64,000 nucleotides of DNA from Aphanizomenon flos-aquae FACHB-1287 (GCF_014698755.1 NZ_JACJTO010000012.1:1-64000), one strand, 5' to 3'. Positions 32,100-42,668 are shown, counted from the first letter of the stretch. Notes: a model not told the origin generated them from the sequence alone. Made by a program: numbers and translations.

Positions 32100-33611
32100 T
32101 TAAAACTCCATGCGCTGATATTCAGCAACAGAGGAGGCTGCGGGTCTAGCACGCTGTCTGGCCCAGTCCCTTAAGGCTGTGACCTGTTCTTGCATCGTTC
32201 GTGACAGCGGCAAAGTAGACTTCAATGCAGCAATAATATCTAATTGGGTGAACTCCCGATCTTGGGCGAAGGCTTCATACATAGCCGCCACGACCGCCTG
32301 TTCAATTTCTGCCCCCGAAAAGCCATCGGACATTTTTGCTAGTTGTCCTAAATCAAATCTAGCAATATCTTCCCGGCGTTTGGTCAGGTGAATACCGAAG
32401 ATATCCTGACGTTCTTCCGGTGTGGGCAGATCCACAAAGAATATTTCATCAAAGCGACCTTTCCTCAAAAACTCTCCAGGTAAGCGTTCTACACGGTTAG
32501 CAGTCGCCATGACAAACACTGGAGATTTCTTTTCTTGCATCCAAGTTAGGAAAGAGCCGAAAATTCTATTTGATGTCCCCCCATCAGAATCGCCAGAACC
32601 ACCACTACCCGCAAAGGATTTATCCAACTCGTCGATAAACAGAATCGTGGGGGAAATTGATTCTGCCGTTTTCAGGGCGTTTCGTAGGTTAGCCTCACTA
32701 CGACCCACCATTGAGCCGTCGTAGACCCGCCCCATATCTAATCTCAGAATTGGTAAACCCCATAAACGGGAGGTAGTTTTAGCAATTAGCGATTTACCAC
32801 AACCGGGAACACCGAGAATTAACATTCCTTTAGGTTGGGGTAAACCATATTCTCTAGCCCTTTCTGTAAAGGCGTTGGAGCGTTGGGTAAGCCAGGTTTT
32901 TAACTCTTCCAAACCACCCACGGCATCAATGGTTTCATCTTCTTCGAGGTACTCCAAGATACCGTTACGGCGGATAAGTTGTTTTTTCTCGGATAAAACG
33001 ATATTAACTTCATTTTCCGTCAATTGCCCCGTTGTTACCTGTGCTTTACGGTATACTTTCTCAGCTTCATCTTTAGTTAGACCTAAAGCGGCTCTGAGCA
33101 GCTTTTCTCGCGCCTCGGTTGTCAGCCGTCGTCCCCGATTTTGCTCTTGATGGGCAGTTAAAACTTTATTTAACTCAGCCATGTCAGGCAATTGAAAATC
33201 TAAAACAACAACTTCTTTTTCTAGTTCGATGGGAACTTGTTGCACAGGAGACATTAAAATAATGTTCTTTTGCATTCCTTTAAAACTAGCGATCGCGTCC
33301 CGGAGCGATCTATTTGTTGCTGGCGCATCAATAAAGGGATGTAAATCTTTAAGAATAAATATACTGGGTTCTTTTTGCCGGATAATCCAATCAATAGCTG
33401 CTTCGGGAGAAACAGTATTATGTTGAGTGGTATTCCGGGGTTGACCGTACTCGACGATACCGTGAGTTACTGTCCACACATATACTCGTCTTTGGGGTTT
33501 TATCTCTTGGGAAACTTTAAAAATTGACTGCTCTGCCCGTTCTTCCTCGGAGGTCACAAGGTAGATTAAAGGGTATTGAGCCTGAATTAAAATATTGAGC
33601 TCTTCTTTCAT
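32100..33611 (-). CDS. ycf46: AAA+ ATPase Ycf46
   Basis: 503 residues. The AAA+ module lies at about 220-470 with Walker A GVPGCGKSL, Walker B ILFIDELDKSF, and the second region of homology MATANRVERLPGEFLRKGRFDEIFFVDLP with arginine fingers. The N-terminal 200 residues (YPLIYLVTSEEERAEQSIFKVSQ...) are the Ycf46-specific part. Ycf46 is conserved in plastids and cyanobacteria; work in Synechocystis has linked it to CO2 uptake or photosynthesis regulation. It is probably transcribed with ycf35. Confidence 0.92.
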   Translation of the reverse strand: MKEELNILIQAQYPLIYLVTSEEERAEQSIFKVSQEIKPQRRVYVWTVTHGIVEYGQPRNTTQHNTVSPEAAIDWIIRQKEPSIFILKDLHPFIDAPATNRSLRDAIASFKGMQKNIILMSPVQQVPIELEKEVVVLDFQLPDMAELNKVLTAHQEQNRGRRLTTEAREKLLRAALGLTKDEAEKVYRKAQVTTGQLTENEVNIVLSEKKQLIRRNGILEYLEEDETIDAVGGLEELKTWLTQRSNAFTERAREYGLPQPKGMLILGVPGCGKSLIAKTTSRLWGLPILRLDMGRVYDGSMVGRSEANLRNALKTAESISPTILFIDELDKSFAGSGGSGDSDGGTSNRIFGSFLTWMQEKKSPVFVMATANRVERLPGEFLRKGRFDEIFFVDLPTPEERQDIFGIHLTKRREDIARFDLGQLAKMSDGFSGAEIEQAVVAAMYEAFAQDREFTQLDIIAALKSTLPLSRTMQEQVTALRDWARQRARPAASSVAEYQRMEF

Positions 33612-33699
33612 ACTATCGACCTACTTGAGACCTTATTAGAGACAGCAATGACGGCGTGGTGTTAAGCCAGACTATAGATTAATCATTAATAATTCCTAT

Positions 33700-34047
33700 C
33701 TAACAAGGAACTAATTCTTCCTCTCCCAAGGGAAGGGTTTCATCTTTTTCTCTACCATCAATAGATAGATGATTTTGACCGATTACTCCTGGTTGATTAC
33801 CCAAGTTCACTAGTTGACTATCACGTAATACCAGTGAAGATTCACAGCTTGGGCAGGAATAAATCCGGTGAGTTCGCCCATGAGAAGACGCTTCTATTTC
33901 TTCTACTAATTCTGAGTTCGTCAGGTAGAAATTAAGTGCGCGTTCCGCAAGGTCTGACATCGGTTCTGAGTCAACAGCAGAACGAATTTTAAGTCTTCTG
34001 TGCAGTTCCGGTGATAAATATAACGTAACCTTTTGCTTAGTTTGCAT
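33700..34047 (-). CDS. ribbon-helix-helix type DNA-binding protein
   Basis: 115 residues. The N-terminus KQKVTLYLSPELHRRLKIRSAVDSEPMSDLAERALNFYL has the ribbon-helix-helix pattern of CopG/Arc-like regulators (strand, then helices). A central motif SCPSCESSLV has a CxxC pair that could bind a metal. The tail is acidic and rich in Gly. It is 88 bp upstream of ycf46, same strand, and could regulate its own or the ycf46 transcript. The exact family is not recognised. Confidence 0.7.
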   Translation of the reverse strand: MQTKQKVTLYLSPELHRRLKIRSAVDSEPMSDLAERALNFYLTNSELVEEIEASSHGRTHRIYSCPSCESSLVLRDSQLVNLGNQPGVIGQNHLSIDGREKDETLPLGEEELVPC

Positions 34048-34388
34048 ACAACTTTTAGTGGTCTTACCCGGGTATGCATATCACTCTATCTGTTCTTTTT
34101 TTGGTTGTCAAGATGGTAAGCCGTTTTAATGGCTATTTTGTTACATTTCTTAATAAATAGTCATTAATCAGGATTTACATAGAAAAATAAAGAAATATTA
34201 AATACATATTAATCCGAGGACTAAACCTTGTGTTAAAAATTATTTCCTAAAAAAATTATTTCCGCAAAGATCATCTACGCTACTGGGTAGCGATTACTTT
34301 CATGTATCCGGGCGATCGCTAGTGCCAGTCTCATAAGTCTTGATCGATTAAATGTAAATGCAAACAAGTAGTTGATGGAAAGGATGTT
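34048..34388. other. 341-bp intergenic region
   Basis: An AT-rich gap between the RHH gene and the VWD protein gene, which diverge. It contains one HIP1-like octamer (GGCGATCGCT near 34312). I see no small gene and no repeat array. Promoters of both genes must lie here, but no single -35/-10 pair stands out. Confidence 0.5.
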
Positions 34389-36977
34389 ATGACTAATCTT
34401 CTTCAGGCCACTCTCAACAAGACCTATAACCAACTGAAAAACTTTGCTGGTTTGAATGACTTCTGGAATTTGTTCGAAATAGCATTTGGTACACAATATG
34501 ACCATACAGTAGTCACAAATCTCCGTTCTCAATGGCTTGTAGGTGATTTTAGTTCATTTCCGCAAATTGAAATCCTTGATAGTAGCATTCTTGGTAATGC
34601 TAATGGCGCTTATGGGACTAGCACGAATAAGATTTATCTCGCTTCTGATTTTCTTGATACAGCTACGGATATAGACATTATTGCGGTTTTGTTAGAAGAA
34701 TACGGGCATTTTATTGATGCTCATATCAATCAGAAAGATAGCGCTGGTGATGAGGGAGACATTTTTTCTAACTTGGTGCGTGGTAATATTCTCAGTGCTG
34801 TGACATTACACACTTTGAACAGTGAGAATGACTGGGCAACAATTACCATAGATGGACAGAGTATTGAGGTAGAGCAGAATATCGCTTCAGTCGACTTGTC
34901 ATGGTCTCAAAACCTTTTGATGGTTCAAGACAATAAAGATAACTTTCTTTATGAAAACGTAAAAACTGCATTTTCACCAGTGAGTTCACCTACATTCAGG
35001 TCTCGCTTCAAAAATGTACTCTTCGCAGCTACTTTTTCGCTAAATACGCCTTACACACCAATAGCGGGCAATCCAGGTGGTGGAGTTAACACTGTAGCAC
35101 CATATACTGCTAATGTAAACGATACAGTTATTAGAACTCTTGATTCTACAGAAAAAGGGTTACTTATCCACACATCTACGAATGGACTCAATCCGAATGT
35201 ATGGGAAACTGCGGATACAGCTAATTATGCTGCTGCAAGCGAATTTGCAAATGCGCTAGGAAATGCTAGTGGTGGTAACCTAGGACTAAGATATTTACTG
35301 GCAGAGGATACATTCAAGGGTACACAGTTAAACGTGGGTAGGTTATCTCGTTCTCCCTTTAGTCCTGTTAAAGTTACCTTAGTTTGGACAGGAACTCCTA
35401 GCACCACCGATACAGATGCTAACTTGACTTTTCTATTGCAAGGTATAAATTTGTACACGCCCTTTAGCACGCCATTCAATGGTGTTCCGGTCAATAATAG
35501 ATTTATAGGACAAAACAGCATTGCTGGTGGTGCTGGTGTGGATTCGATTACTGGTGCTGGTGCTGTTGAATACATACAACAGATTTATTTTCCAGCCCAC
35601 TTTTTCTCTTCAGCGGACACCAGTTTTAATGTTTATGTTTCTGGTTCACTGGGTTCAGTGCCAGTTACGACAGGTCAAGATTTCTCGATCTTTTTCACCT
35701 CTAGGCCTGTAGTCGGTCAAGGTCACGGCTGGGGAGATGTGCATCTTCAGACTTTTGATGGAAAACCCTATGATTTTCAAGCAGTTGGGGAGTTTATTCT
35801 TGTCAAATCTCTAACTGATGATTTTCAAGTTCAAACCCGTCAAAAGGCTTGGAATAATAGCACCACAGTTTCTGTTAATACAGCTTTTGCGATAACGATA
35901 GACGGTTACAATGTTGTTTATGACTCAGAGCTTGCAGTTGGTAAAGAACTCAAAATTGACGGAGTGACCTATAACTTAGCAAGTGGTCAAAGTGTATTTC
36001 TGAGTAGTAGCAAAATCCAGCGATCAGGTAATAACTACACATTCACTTATGCAGGTTTAGATGGTGATATCTCCACCACTGATGATAATGATGTAGTGAT
36101 TGCCTTTGATAATGGAAGCTACATTGATATTAATGTCAATCCTGCTGATGATCGTGCGGGCTCGCTGCAAGGGCTTTTAGGTAATGGTGATGGTGATAGT
36201 ACCAATGATTTTGCTCTGCGTAATGGCACTGACTTGGGATCTAATCCATCCGTTAAAACAATACATACAACTTATGCAGATAGTTGGCGGATTACTCAGC
36301 AAGAATCCCTTTTCGGGACACAGACATTTGCTGATCAAAGTTTTCCCGCTAATTATGTCTCCTTAAACACTTTAGCAGAAAAAAATCCCCAAGGAGTAGC
36401 AAACGCTTTCGCAACGGCACGGAAATTTGGTATTGCTGAGGGCGCTTTTTTAAATGGTGGGGTTTTCGATTTTGTGGTGACGGGGGATGAAGGCTTTCTT
36501 AAAGGAGCAAAGCAAATAGCGGACTTAGCACTTCAAGATGGAGGCATTAAAACTCCACTTGGAAGCATCCAAGGTAGTAAATGGAACGACGTTAATGGTA
36601 ATGGTGACTGGGACACGGGTGAACGAGCCTTAGCTGGTTGGACAATTTACATTGATAGCGTTGCCAATGGAGGATTAGATCCTTGGGAACTTTCGACAGT
36701 TACTAACGCTAACGGTCAATATACCTTCAGCAACTTAGGACCAGGAGAATATGCCATCCGGGAAGTGAATCAAACAGGCTGGATACAAACCTCTCCTACC
36801 GCTCCCTATGCGGTCAACTTGACCGCCGGGCAAACATTGACTGGCATTAATTTTGGTGGCAATCTTCAAAGCAAAATTGATTCTAGTCTCTTTAGTAATG
36901 CTATTATCAGAGACTTAGCATCTATTGAAGTAACGGGTTTAACTGGTACTTTAGGACTCAATAACTTTACCATTTAG
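34389..36977 (+). CDS. large secreted protein with VWD and SdrD-B domains
   Basis: 862 residues. Residues 1-145 form an N-terminal module seen in cyanobacterial surface and hemolysin-like proteins (LLEEYGHFIDAHINQKDSAGDEGDIFS). It keeps an E-x-x-H core but not the full HExxH metalloprotease motif. Residues about 145-435 are beta-rich and unassigned. A von Willebrand type D domain runs from about 440 to 640 (GWGDVHLQTFDGKPYDFQAVGEFILVKS, GLLGNGDGDSTNDF). An SdrD-B/Cna-like domain covers about 725-830 (GSKWNDVNGNGDWDTGE, GQYTFSNLGPGEYAIREV). No classical signal peptide is seen; export by a type I pathway with an uncleaved C-terminal signal is plausible. Confidence 0.8.
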   Translation: MTNLLQATLNKTYNQLKNFAGLNDFWNLFEIAFGTQYDHTVVTNLRSQWLVGDFSSFPQIEILDSSILGNANGAYGTSTNKIYLASDFLDTATDIDIIAVLLEEYGHFIDAHINQKDSAGDEGDIFSNLVRGNILSAVTLHTLNSENDWATITIDGQSIEVEQNIASVDLSWSQNLLMVQDNKDNFLYENVKTAFSPVSSPTFRSRFKNVLFAATFSLNTPYTPIAGNPGGGVNTVAPYTANVNDTVIRTLDSTEKGLLIHTSTNGLNPNVWETADTANYAAASEFANALGNASGGNLGLRYLLAEDTFKGTQLNVGRLSRSPFSPVKVTLVWTGTPSTTDTDANLTFLLQGINLYTPFSTPFNGVPVNNRFIGQNSIAGGAGVDSITGAGAVEYIQQIYFPAHFFSSADTSFNVYVSGSLGSVPVTTGQDFSIFFTSRPVVGQGHGWGDVHLQTFDGKPYDFQAVGEFILVKSLTDDFQVQTRQKAWNNSTTVSVNTAFAITIDGYNVVYDSELAVGKELKIDGVTYNLASGQSVFLSSSKIQRSGNNYTFTYAGLDGDISTTDDNDVVIAFDNGSYIDINVNPADDRAGSLQGLLGNGDGDSTNDFALRNGTDLGSNPSVKTIHTTYADSWRITQQESLFGTQTFADQSFPANYVSLNTLAEKNPQGVANAFATARKFGIAEGAFLNGGVFDFVVTGDEGFLKGAKQIADLALQDGGIKTPLGSIQGSKWNDVNGNGDWDTGERALAGWTIYIDSVANGGLDPWELSTVTNANGQYTFSNLGPGEYAIREVNQTGWIQTSPTAPYAVNLTAGQTLTGINFGGNLQSKIDSSLFSNAIIRDLASIEVTGLTGTLGLNNFTI

Positions 36978-37009
36978 TAGCTTCTGATATCCTTTAGGTA
37001 AACCACTTC

Positions 37010-37037
37010 GTAGAGACGTTTCATGGAACGTCTCTAC
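37010..37037 (+). terminator. hairpin after the VWD gene
   Basis: GTAGAGACGT at 37010-37019 pairs perfectly with ACGTCTCTAC at 37028-37037. GTAGAGACGTT palindromes are among the common dispersed repeats of filamentous cyanobacteria, and here one lies 33 bp after the stop codon, where it may serve as a terminator. Confidence 0.65.
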
Positions 37038-37250
37038 ATTATCGTCATACTAAGAGGCAATAATTTCCATTTTTAGGCACATTTAGAACTTACCCGCAAA
37101 TTACAAAATAATGAACCACAAAGGAGCGAAGATCACAAAAGAAAAAGGTTTTCAGGGATATTTTGCGAAATTCCCCACATTAACATGGTAATTTAGGTTC
37201 ATAGGCAAAATTACTCTTTTCTGTTCTCCTTTTCAACCGGTTATTTTGTT

Positions 37251-37742
37251 ATGGGTGCACCTTACGTACAAAAAATACTATGTACCACTACTTTAAGTAT
37301 TGGCTTATACTTAATGCTTTGGGGGTGCATTGATAATGATTTCCAAGTTAAAGATGTAAGATGGAAGACATATAAAAATAATCGTTATGGTTTTGAGTTT
37401 CCCTACCCCAATACTTGGCAGGAATTAAAAAACCCAGACAATAGTGATGGAGTTGTGTTAGTTTTACCAAACAAGAAAAACCTAGAAATTCGCTATTATG
37501 CCAGTAAGCCCTTATTAAAATTTTCAAGGAAAACCCAAGGAAAAGTATATAATTTTCGCACTAATCAAGGGGTTTTTAGTGTCTTGACGGTAGAAGTTAG
37601 GGAAAAGGTGACTGTAATTAAGTTGACCATTACTCAAGAGAAATTAGAATATTTCTGGCAAGGACAAAGCGACAGTCAGGAATTTAAAAAGTATTATCGC
37701 CTGTTTTACTACATGGCTCAAGAGTATAAAATTAATAGGTGA
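37251..37742 (+). CDS. putative lipoprotein
   Basis: 163 residues. The N-terminus has a hydrophobic segment ending in LYLMLWGC, a plausible lipobox with Cys26. The mature part has YKNNRYGFEFPYPNTWQELKNPDNSDGVVLVLP, a PsbP/Mog1-like or DUF1795-like start common to small cyanobacterial lipoproteins. No enzymatic motif is visible. The next gene on the same strand is a larger membrane-anchored protein 107 bp away. Confidence 0.6.
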   Translation: MGAPYVQKILCTTTLSIGLYLMLWGCIDNDFQVKDVRWKTYKNNRYGFEFPYPNTWQELKNPDNSDGVVLVLPNKKNLEIRYYASKPLLKFSRKTQGKVYNFRTNQGVFSVLTVEVREKVTVIKLTITQEKLEYFWQGQSDSQEFKKYYRLFYYMAQEYKINR

Positions 37743-37849
37743 AGTTTTAAGTTTTACCCGATTACACTAGCAAAATTGCGCTAAGTTTGTCAAAATTTAT
37801 CATTGACAATTTTGGACAACCTTAAATTAGTAGTGCTAGTAATAGTCAA

Positions 37850-40201
37850 ATGATCAACAAACCGCGCAAATACAGAAGAAAATCCCCTAGGCTAAACCAG
37901 CCTCCTCAAGGTGTAACGAATAAAAATGTTAAAAAAATGCCGAAACCCTCTCAACGGTATAGTTGGTTATGGTCTACCTTGACGCTAGGCCTGTTGTTAG
38001 GTATTGCTGGTGTAATTATTGGTCTTGGTTGGTTGAGTTTTCTTTATATCTTAAATCCTGCCCAGGTTATCTGGGTGAATAAATATTTACCACAAGGGGT
38101 AAAAATATCTACAGGTAAGCGAGAACGACCTCAAACACTTACCGCTATTCAACTTGATTTAACTCAAAAACAACGTCTAGCTGGTGCAACTCTGCCTTTA
38201 GATAACCAGTCAGAAGACTCTTTTTTATTACCAATTTTCCAAAAACGGACTAATTGTCAATCTCATTGTCAAAAATTGGTAGAACTGAGAATTTATCAAC
38301 GTGATCAGGATTTAGAGTATAAATATCAATCAGAAAAATACTACTATTTAATTACCAAATTGCCTATTATCGGTCTATCGAAAACTTTTATAGAGTCTCC
38401 TGCTGTGACAGCCATTTCTGATTCAGACAATCAGGAAGCAATGGTACATTTACCTTTAACTAATGTAAAAACTTTTACAGATACTAATCTATCTCCAGGA
38501 TTTTGGTTTTATTTGCGAGGTGAACACAAAAAAGACAATAATAATATTATCTATGGTCAAGTTTTTTATTACAATCCGACTCTGAAAAGTTTACAACAAA
38601 TGTTATCATGGAAAACTGGAAATGGTCAATTACCTAAATGGCAACAGATAACGGGTAATGATACTAAAGAATTAATTATTGATCAAACGATATCTTTAGA
38701 GCCAAATTTCCAAGTTTATCAAATCAAATCTGGTCAGTTACCAGCTAATTCTATTTATTTAGAAGCAATTAATTTCCAAAAACCCGCAGTTAATGAATTT
38801 GCTTTTGAGCATTCTATATTATTGGCTAGAAATGGACTTTGGACTCCTGCTTTTACATGGTTGAAATCTTTAGAAAAACAACGTCAACAGCCTTTTTCAG
38901 GAGCAGCACAGGGACAAATAGATGTGATTCGGTTACATTCTGAATTTACGAAAGTGCAAGCTGAAAAAAGTTGGGCTAGTCCTGAAGAACAAGTAATAGT
39001 AGATATTATTGATGGTCGTTGGGAAAAAGCTTTACAGGTCTTGGAAAATTTACCTGATTATGGTCAAGAAGTTACTAATTTACTACAAACAGATAAAGGT
39101 AGAATTTGGAATCGTGCTGCTGTAGCTTTGCGACTTAATCCTAGTCGTCGCGCTGTTTTAGCTTGGGTTGCATTAATGTTTAAGGTGCACCGGGGGGAAG
39201 AAAGAACTAATTCTTGGTTGCAAGCACAACCGAATATTAACCCGGAAACACTCAAATATATTCAAGACATTTTAACCAAACTTGATGACGACAAAGCAAA
39301 TCCTCGTCAAAGTCGAATTATTGGCACTGTCAAACAAATTAGTCGAATTAATCAGCAGGATTGGTTGCCAATATTCTTGCAAACTGATTTAAAAATTACT
39401 GATAATCAAGTTTGGTATCGGGTGGAAGTTAGTGCATTTCAAAATGGTACAAGCTGGTTAAATTATCCGTTTACTAATTTTCACCAATTCAAAAACCAAC
39501 CTCGAAAATTTTGGCGGAAAATTTTGGGTATTAGTTCTGACCAAAGTATACAAATTATTGTCTGGAAATCTAATGGAGAACAGGAAGTTACTACTGCTAC
39601 TATTAAGGCTATACAAGTGCAAGATCAGGGTTTACGGCTGTTGATTTTGGGTTCTGCTCTTCCTGAAAGCAAGGTTAATTCTTTTCAACCTCAACCTTTA
39701 GCTCTGACTGCGGATGCACTGAAATGGGTAGAACCGTCTCCGGTATCTATCAAGGCATTGTACCAACAAAAACCCCAGCTAGTAGCGTCAATGCTGCCAA
39801 TTATATGGCAAAAATTACAACAGTCCGGTGATATGGTAGTCGGCGCTATTCCCAGTTTACAGGCAATTCTTGAAAAAATGGGTGATTGGCCGGTCCAGTT
39901 AACTGATGTAACTAATGACGAACAGCAGGAGATTGTCGTTACTATTTCTGCTACAGCTATAGCATCTTTAAATCAGTCCGGTATTAATTATTCAAAACAG
40001 GCAGAAAATCAAGCACTCCCCCGGACTATAATCTTTTCAGCGGATAGTAAGGTGATTTATAGTGATTTTGCCCGTGCAAACCAGCAAACGCTAATAGCGA
40101 TCGCTCAACTTACCGATGATCAATCTCTAGCGTTACTGGTAGAAAAAAAACAGGGATATAGTTTGGAACTGTGGTCACAAACTCGTCAGCGATTTGAATA
40201 G
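37850..40201 (+). CDS. large single-pass membrane protein, unknown
   Basis: 783 residues. A basic, disordered N-terminus (NKPRKYRRKSPRLNQPPQG) precedes one membrane helix at about 45-68 (LTLGLLLGIAGVIIGLGWLSFL). The rest should lie outside the cytoplasm, given the positive-inside rule. It is beta-rich, with a helical centre of repeated-looking ALQVLENLPDYGQEV / LKYIQDILTKLDD units. Long cyanobacterial proteins of this layout are annotated as hypothetical. No catalytic motif is recognised. Confidence 0.65.
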   Translation: MINKPRKYRRKSPRLNQPPQGVTNKNVKKMPKPSQRYSWLWSTLTLGLLLGIAGVIIGLGWLSFLYILNPAQVIWVNKYLPQGVKISTGKRERPQTLTAIQLDLTQKQRLAGATLPLDNQSEDSFLLPIFQKRTNCQSHCQKLVELRIYQRDQDLEYKYQSEKYYYLITKLPIIGLSKTFIESPAVTAISDSDNQEAMVHLPLTNVKTFTDTNLSPGFWFYLRGEHKKDNNNIIYGQVFYYNPTLKSLQQMLSWKTGNGQLPKWQQITGNDTKELIIDQTISLEPNFQVYQIKSGQLPANSIYLEAINFQKPAVNEFAFEHSILLARNGLWTPAFTWLKSLEKQRQQPFSGAAQGQIDVIRLHSEFTKVQAEKSWASPEEQVIVDIIDGRWEKALQVLENLPDYGQEVTNLLQTDKGRIWNRAAVALRLNPSRRAVLAWVALMFKVHRGEERTNSWLQAQPNINPETLKYIQDILTKLDDDKANPRQSRIIGTVKQISRINQQDWLPIFLQTDLKITDNQVWYRVEVSAFQNGTSWLNYPFTNFHQFKNQPRKFWRKILGISSDQSIQIIVWKSNGEQEVTTATIKAIQVQDQGLRLLILGSALPESKVNSFQPQPLALTADALKWVEPSPVSIKALYQQKPQLVASMLPIIWQKLQQSGDMVVGAIPSLQAILEKMGDWPVQLTDVTNDEQQEIVVTISATAIASLNQSGINYSKQAENQALPRTIIFSADSKVIYSDFARANQQTLIAIAQLTDDQSLALLVEKKQGYSLELWSQTRQRFE

Positions 40202-40217
40202 TTATCAGAAAGATAGG

Positions 40218-40421
40218 TTATTCTTTGTCGCTAGAAGTTGCCACTTGTTCGCTTTTGAGACTTTGCAATTGCTTTAAAAGAGAATCTATTTCTGCTTGCA
40301 AGTCCATGAACTTCACTTGTTGATCGTCCCGATAGTAAGCCTTCGTTAACTTTTTAACTAAGTTAGCGTGGGATTCGCATTCGGAAACACTGGATGACAT
40401 AGTAGACATAGTTGTTACCAT
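40218..40421 (-). CDS. small conserved hypothetical protein
   Basis: 67 residues, with a predicted helical coiled coil (VKFMDLQAEIDSLLKQLQSLKSEQ) and a polar N-terminus. The frame has three possible ATG starts (residues 1, 5 and 8); I cannot choose. It overlaps nothing and ends 16 bp from the stop of the 783-residue protein gene. It resembles small cyanobacteria-only proteins from memory, without known function. Confidence 0.6.
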   Translation of the reverse strand: MVTTMSTMSSSVSECESHANLVKKLTKAYYRDDQQVKFMDLQAEIDSLLKQLQSLKSEQVATSSDKE

Positions 40422-40650
40422 TAAAAACTTAACTCACACCATCTAGGGATAGTATAATATATTTATCCCCATCTTTGTAAAGATATTATATAGTTTTCGT
40501 TATCTGCTCTGGTAGTTTATCAACATGGTAATCAAAGTCTTCGATTATCATGACAGTGTTCCACAACTAAACATATAGAATTGAAAAGTGGGATACTCAT
40601 AACACAAGCATTCCCAATCCCAAATCCTTAATTAAGAAATTTTGAATCCC

Positions 40651-41745
40651 GTGATTTTGAGCCCGTCTGCTGCTAAATCTTATTGCCAACCTTGGCCAGG
40701 GCTGATAGAAGCCTATCGTGAATACTTACCTGTCAGCGCGAAAACCCCTGTAGTAACTCTCTTAGAGGGTAACACACCTTTAATTCCTGTGCCAGCGATC
40801 GCTGAACAGATTGGCAGACAGGTTAAGGTGTATGTTAAATATGATGGTCTTAATCCTACTGGTAGTTTTAAAGACCGAGGGATGACAATGGCAATTTCTA
40901 AAGCAGCAGAGTCTGGAGCTAAGGCTGTAATTTGTGCCAGCACTGGTAATACCTCCGCCGCTGCTGCTGCCTATGCTAAAAGAGGAGGGATGCGTCCCTT
41001 TGTGTTAATTCCTGATGGTTATGTAGCTTTGGGAAAGTTGGCACAAGCGCTACTGTATGGGGCGGAAGTCCTGGCAATTCAGGGCAATTTTGACCGCGCT
41101 CTGGAAATTGTCCGGGAAATGGCGGATCAATATCCGATTACGTTGGTAAATTCTGTAAATCCGTACCGCTTAGAAGGGCAAAAAACTGGTGCTTTTGAAG
41201 TTGTTGATGTTTTAGGTAATGCTCCTGATTGGCTATGTATTCCGGTGGGAAATGCCGGTAATATTACAGCATATTGGATGGGTTTTTGTCAATACCATCA
41301 ACATGGTAAATGCGATCGTCTACCAAAAATGATGGGTTTTCAAGCTGCTGGGGCTGCACCTTTGGTGAATGGTCAACCTGTGGCACATCCAGAAACCCTG
41401 GCTACAGCCATTAGAATTGGTAATCCTGCCAGTTGGTCTCAGGCTATTGCGGCGCAAACGGCCAGTCAGGGGAGTTTCCGGGCTGTGACTGATGAAGAAA
41501 TTCTCGATGCTTACAGGCTATTAGCATCATCGGAGGGGATTTTCTGTGAACCTGCTAGTGCGGCTTCTGTGGCAGGATTATTACAAGTAAAAGATGAAGT
41601 TCCCACGGGAGCAACAGTGGTCTGTGTTCTTACTGGTAATGGTTTAAAAGATCCAGATACGGCTATTAAACACAGTCATGCTCAGTTTAAACAGGGGATT
41701 GCGGCAGATGTAAAAGCTGTTGCAGAAGCCATGGGATTTGCATAA
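40651..41745 (+). CDS. thrC: threonine synthase
   Basis: A PLP-dependent fold-type II enzyme of about 364 residues that converts O-phosphohomoserine to threonine. The PLP-binding lysine is in [12 protein letters not shown]; a glycine-rich phosphate loop PVGNAGN follows, and [12 protein letters not shown] near the end is typical. I chose GTG at 40651; a TTG at 40642 in the same frame is possible, and no strong ribosome-binding site separates them. A paralogue for other reactions (cystathionine synthase) is unlikely given the motifs. Confidence 0.92.
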   Translation: MILSPSAAKSYCQPWPGLIEAYREYLPVSAKTPVVTLLEGNTPLIPVPAIAEQIGRQVKVYVKYDGLNPTGSFKDRGMTMAISKAAESGAKAVICASTGNTSAAAAAYAKRGGMRPFVLIPDGYVALGKLAQALLYGAEVLAIQGNFDRALEIVREMADQYPITLVNSVNPYRLEGQKTGAFEVVDVLGNAPDWLCIPVGNAGNITAYWMGFCQYHQHGKCDRLPKMMGFQAAGAAPLVNGQPVAHPETLATAIRIGNPASWSQAIAAQTASQGSFRAVTDEEILDAYRLLASSEGIFCEPASAASVAGLLQVKDEVPTGATVVCVLTGNGLKDPDTAIKHSHAQFKQGIAADVKAVAEAMGFA

Positions 41746-41924
41746 ATTTTAGACATTGAAATAAGCGATTTCTGGACAGTGCTTCGCTATCGCTTATTCT
41801 CATTTGTATTTTTCCCCGGTCTAATGAAGCACACACTAATTTATTCCCTGTTCCCTAAGATTAAAAAACTCTGTCCCCCACGACCATGGGAAATACCAAT
41901 TACCTATTCCCAATCCCCAATCAC

Positions 41925-42668
41925 TTATTCCTCAGATTTCTGAGATGGTGGTTTTTGAAACACTAAATAAATGTAATATGTAGCCATGGGGATGACGGTA
42001 GCGGCAATTAATAACCCGATAACCCAAGCAGTAGCATTACCTTGATTAGTTTCTTCCGCTTTCGTGAAAGTTCCTTCTACCTTTACCGTTTCCTTAATCT
42101 GTGGTGGACCTGGATCTGTTTTACCAGATAAAACCGCAACTAAGCGATCGCTCACATCTGAGAATCCTTGGTTGTATTTATTACCCTCACGCAATGCTGT
42201 ACCTAATGTTTCCTCAGCTACACTCTGAGCGATAGAATCAGTTAACAAAGACTTAATCTGATCTCCACTAACTAAAGCAGTTCCATTAGTAACAGTATCA
42301 ACAAGTAATAATACCTGATTAGCTTGTGCTGTTGCGGTAGGAAACCATTTAGTAAATAGTCCCTTAGCAAAACTTTCCGGTGTTTCCTCGTAGTCGAGAC
42401 GGTGAATAGTTACAATTCTGGCTTCATAGCCAGTTTCCTGAGCCAAATCCTTGAAAGCCTTACTAATCTCACCTTCATTCAATCGGCTAATCACATCACC
42501 TTGATCTAAAATCCAAGTATCTGCTGTAAAACTGGGCATTTCGTATACACCAGTAGCGGAAGCAGGTAAAATGAACATCGTACTGGCCATGACCATTACC
42601 AATACAGGTAAAATCAGACGGATAAAGAAATTTTGGTTACTAAATAATTGCTTGAGTAACTGTTGCAT
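41925..42668 (-). CDS. psb32: TPM-domain protein, Psb32-like
   Basis: 247 residues from ATG at 42668; the frame extends to a TTG at 42695 without support. An N-terminal signal-like helix (about 15-40, PVLVMVMASTMFILPASA) leads into a TPM domain (about 42-190: WILDQGDVISRLNEGEISKAFKDLAQETGYEARIVTIHRLDYEETPESFAKGLFTKWF). A C-terminal membrane helix (about 220-240, AWVIGLLIAATVIPMATYYIYLV) anchors it. Psb32 is a thylakoid protein that protects or repairs photosystem II. The match is by domain order, so the symbol is a good guess. Confidence 0.78.
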   Translation of the reverse strand: MQQLLKQLFSNQNFFIRLILPVLVMVMASTMFILPASATGVYEMPSFTADTWILDQGDVISRLNEGEISKAFKDLAQETGYEARIVTIHRLDYEETPESFAKGLFTKWFPTATAQANQVLLLVDTVTNGTALVSGDQIKSLLTDSIAQSVAEETLGTALREGNKYNQGFSDVSDRLVAVLSGKTDPGPPQIKETVKVEGTFTKAEETNQGNATAWVIGLLIAATVIPMATYYIYLVFQKPPSQKSEE

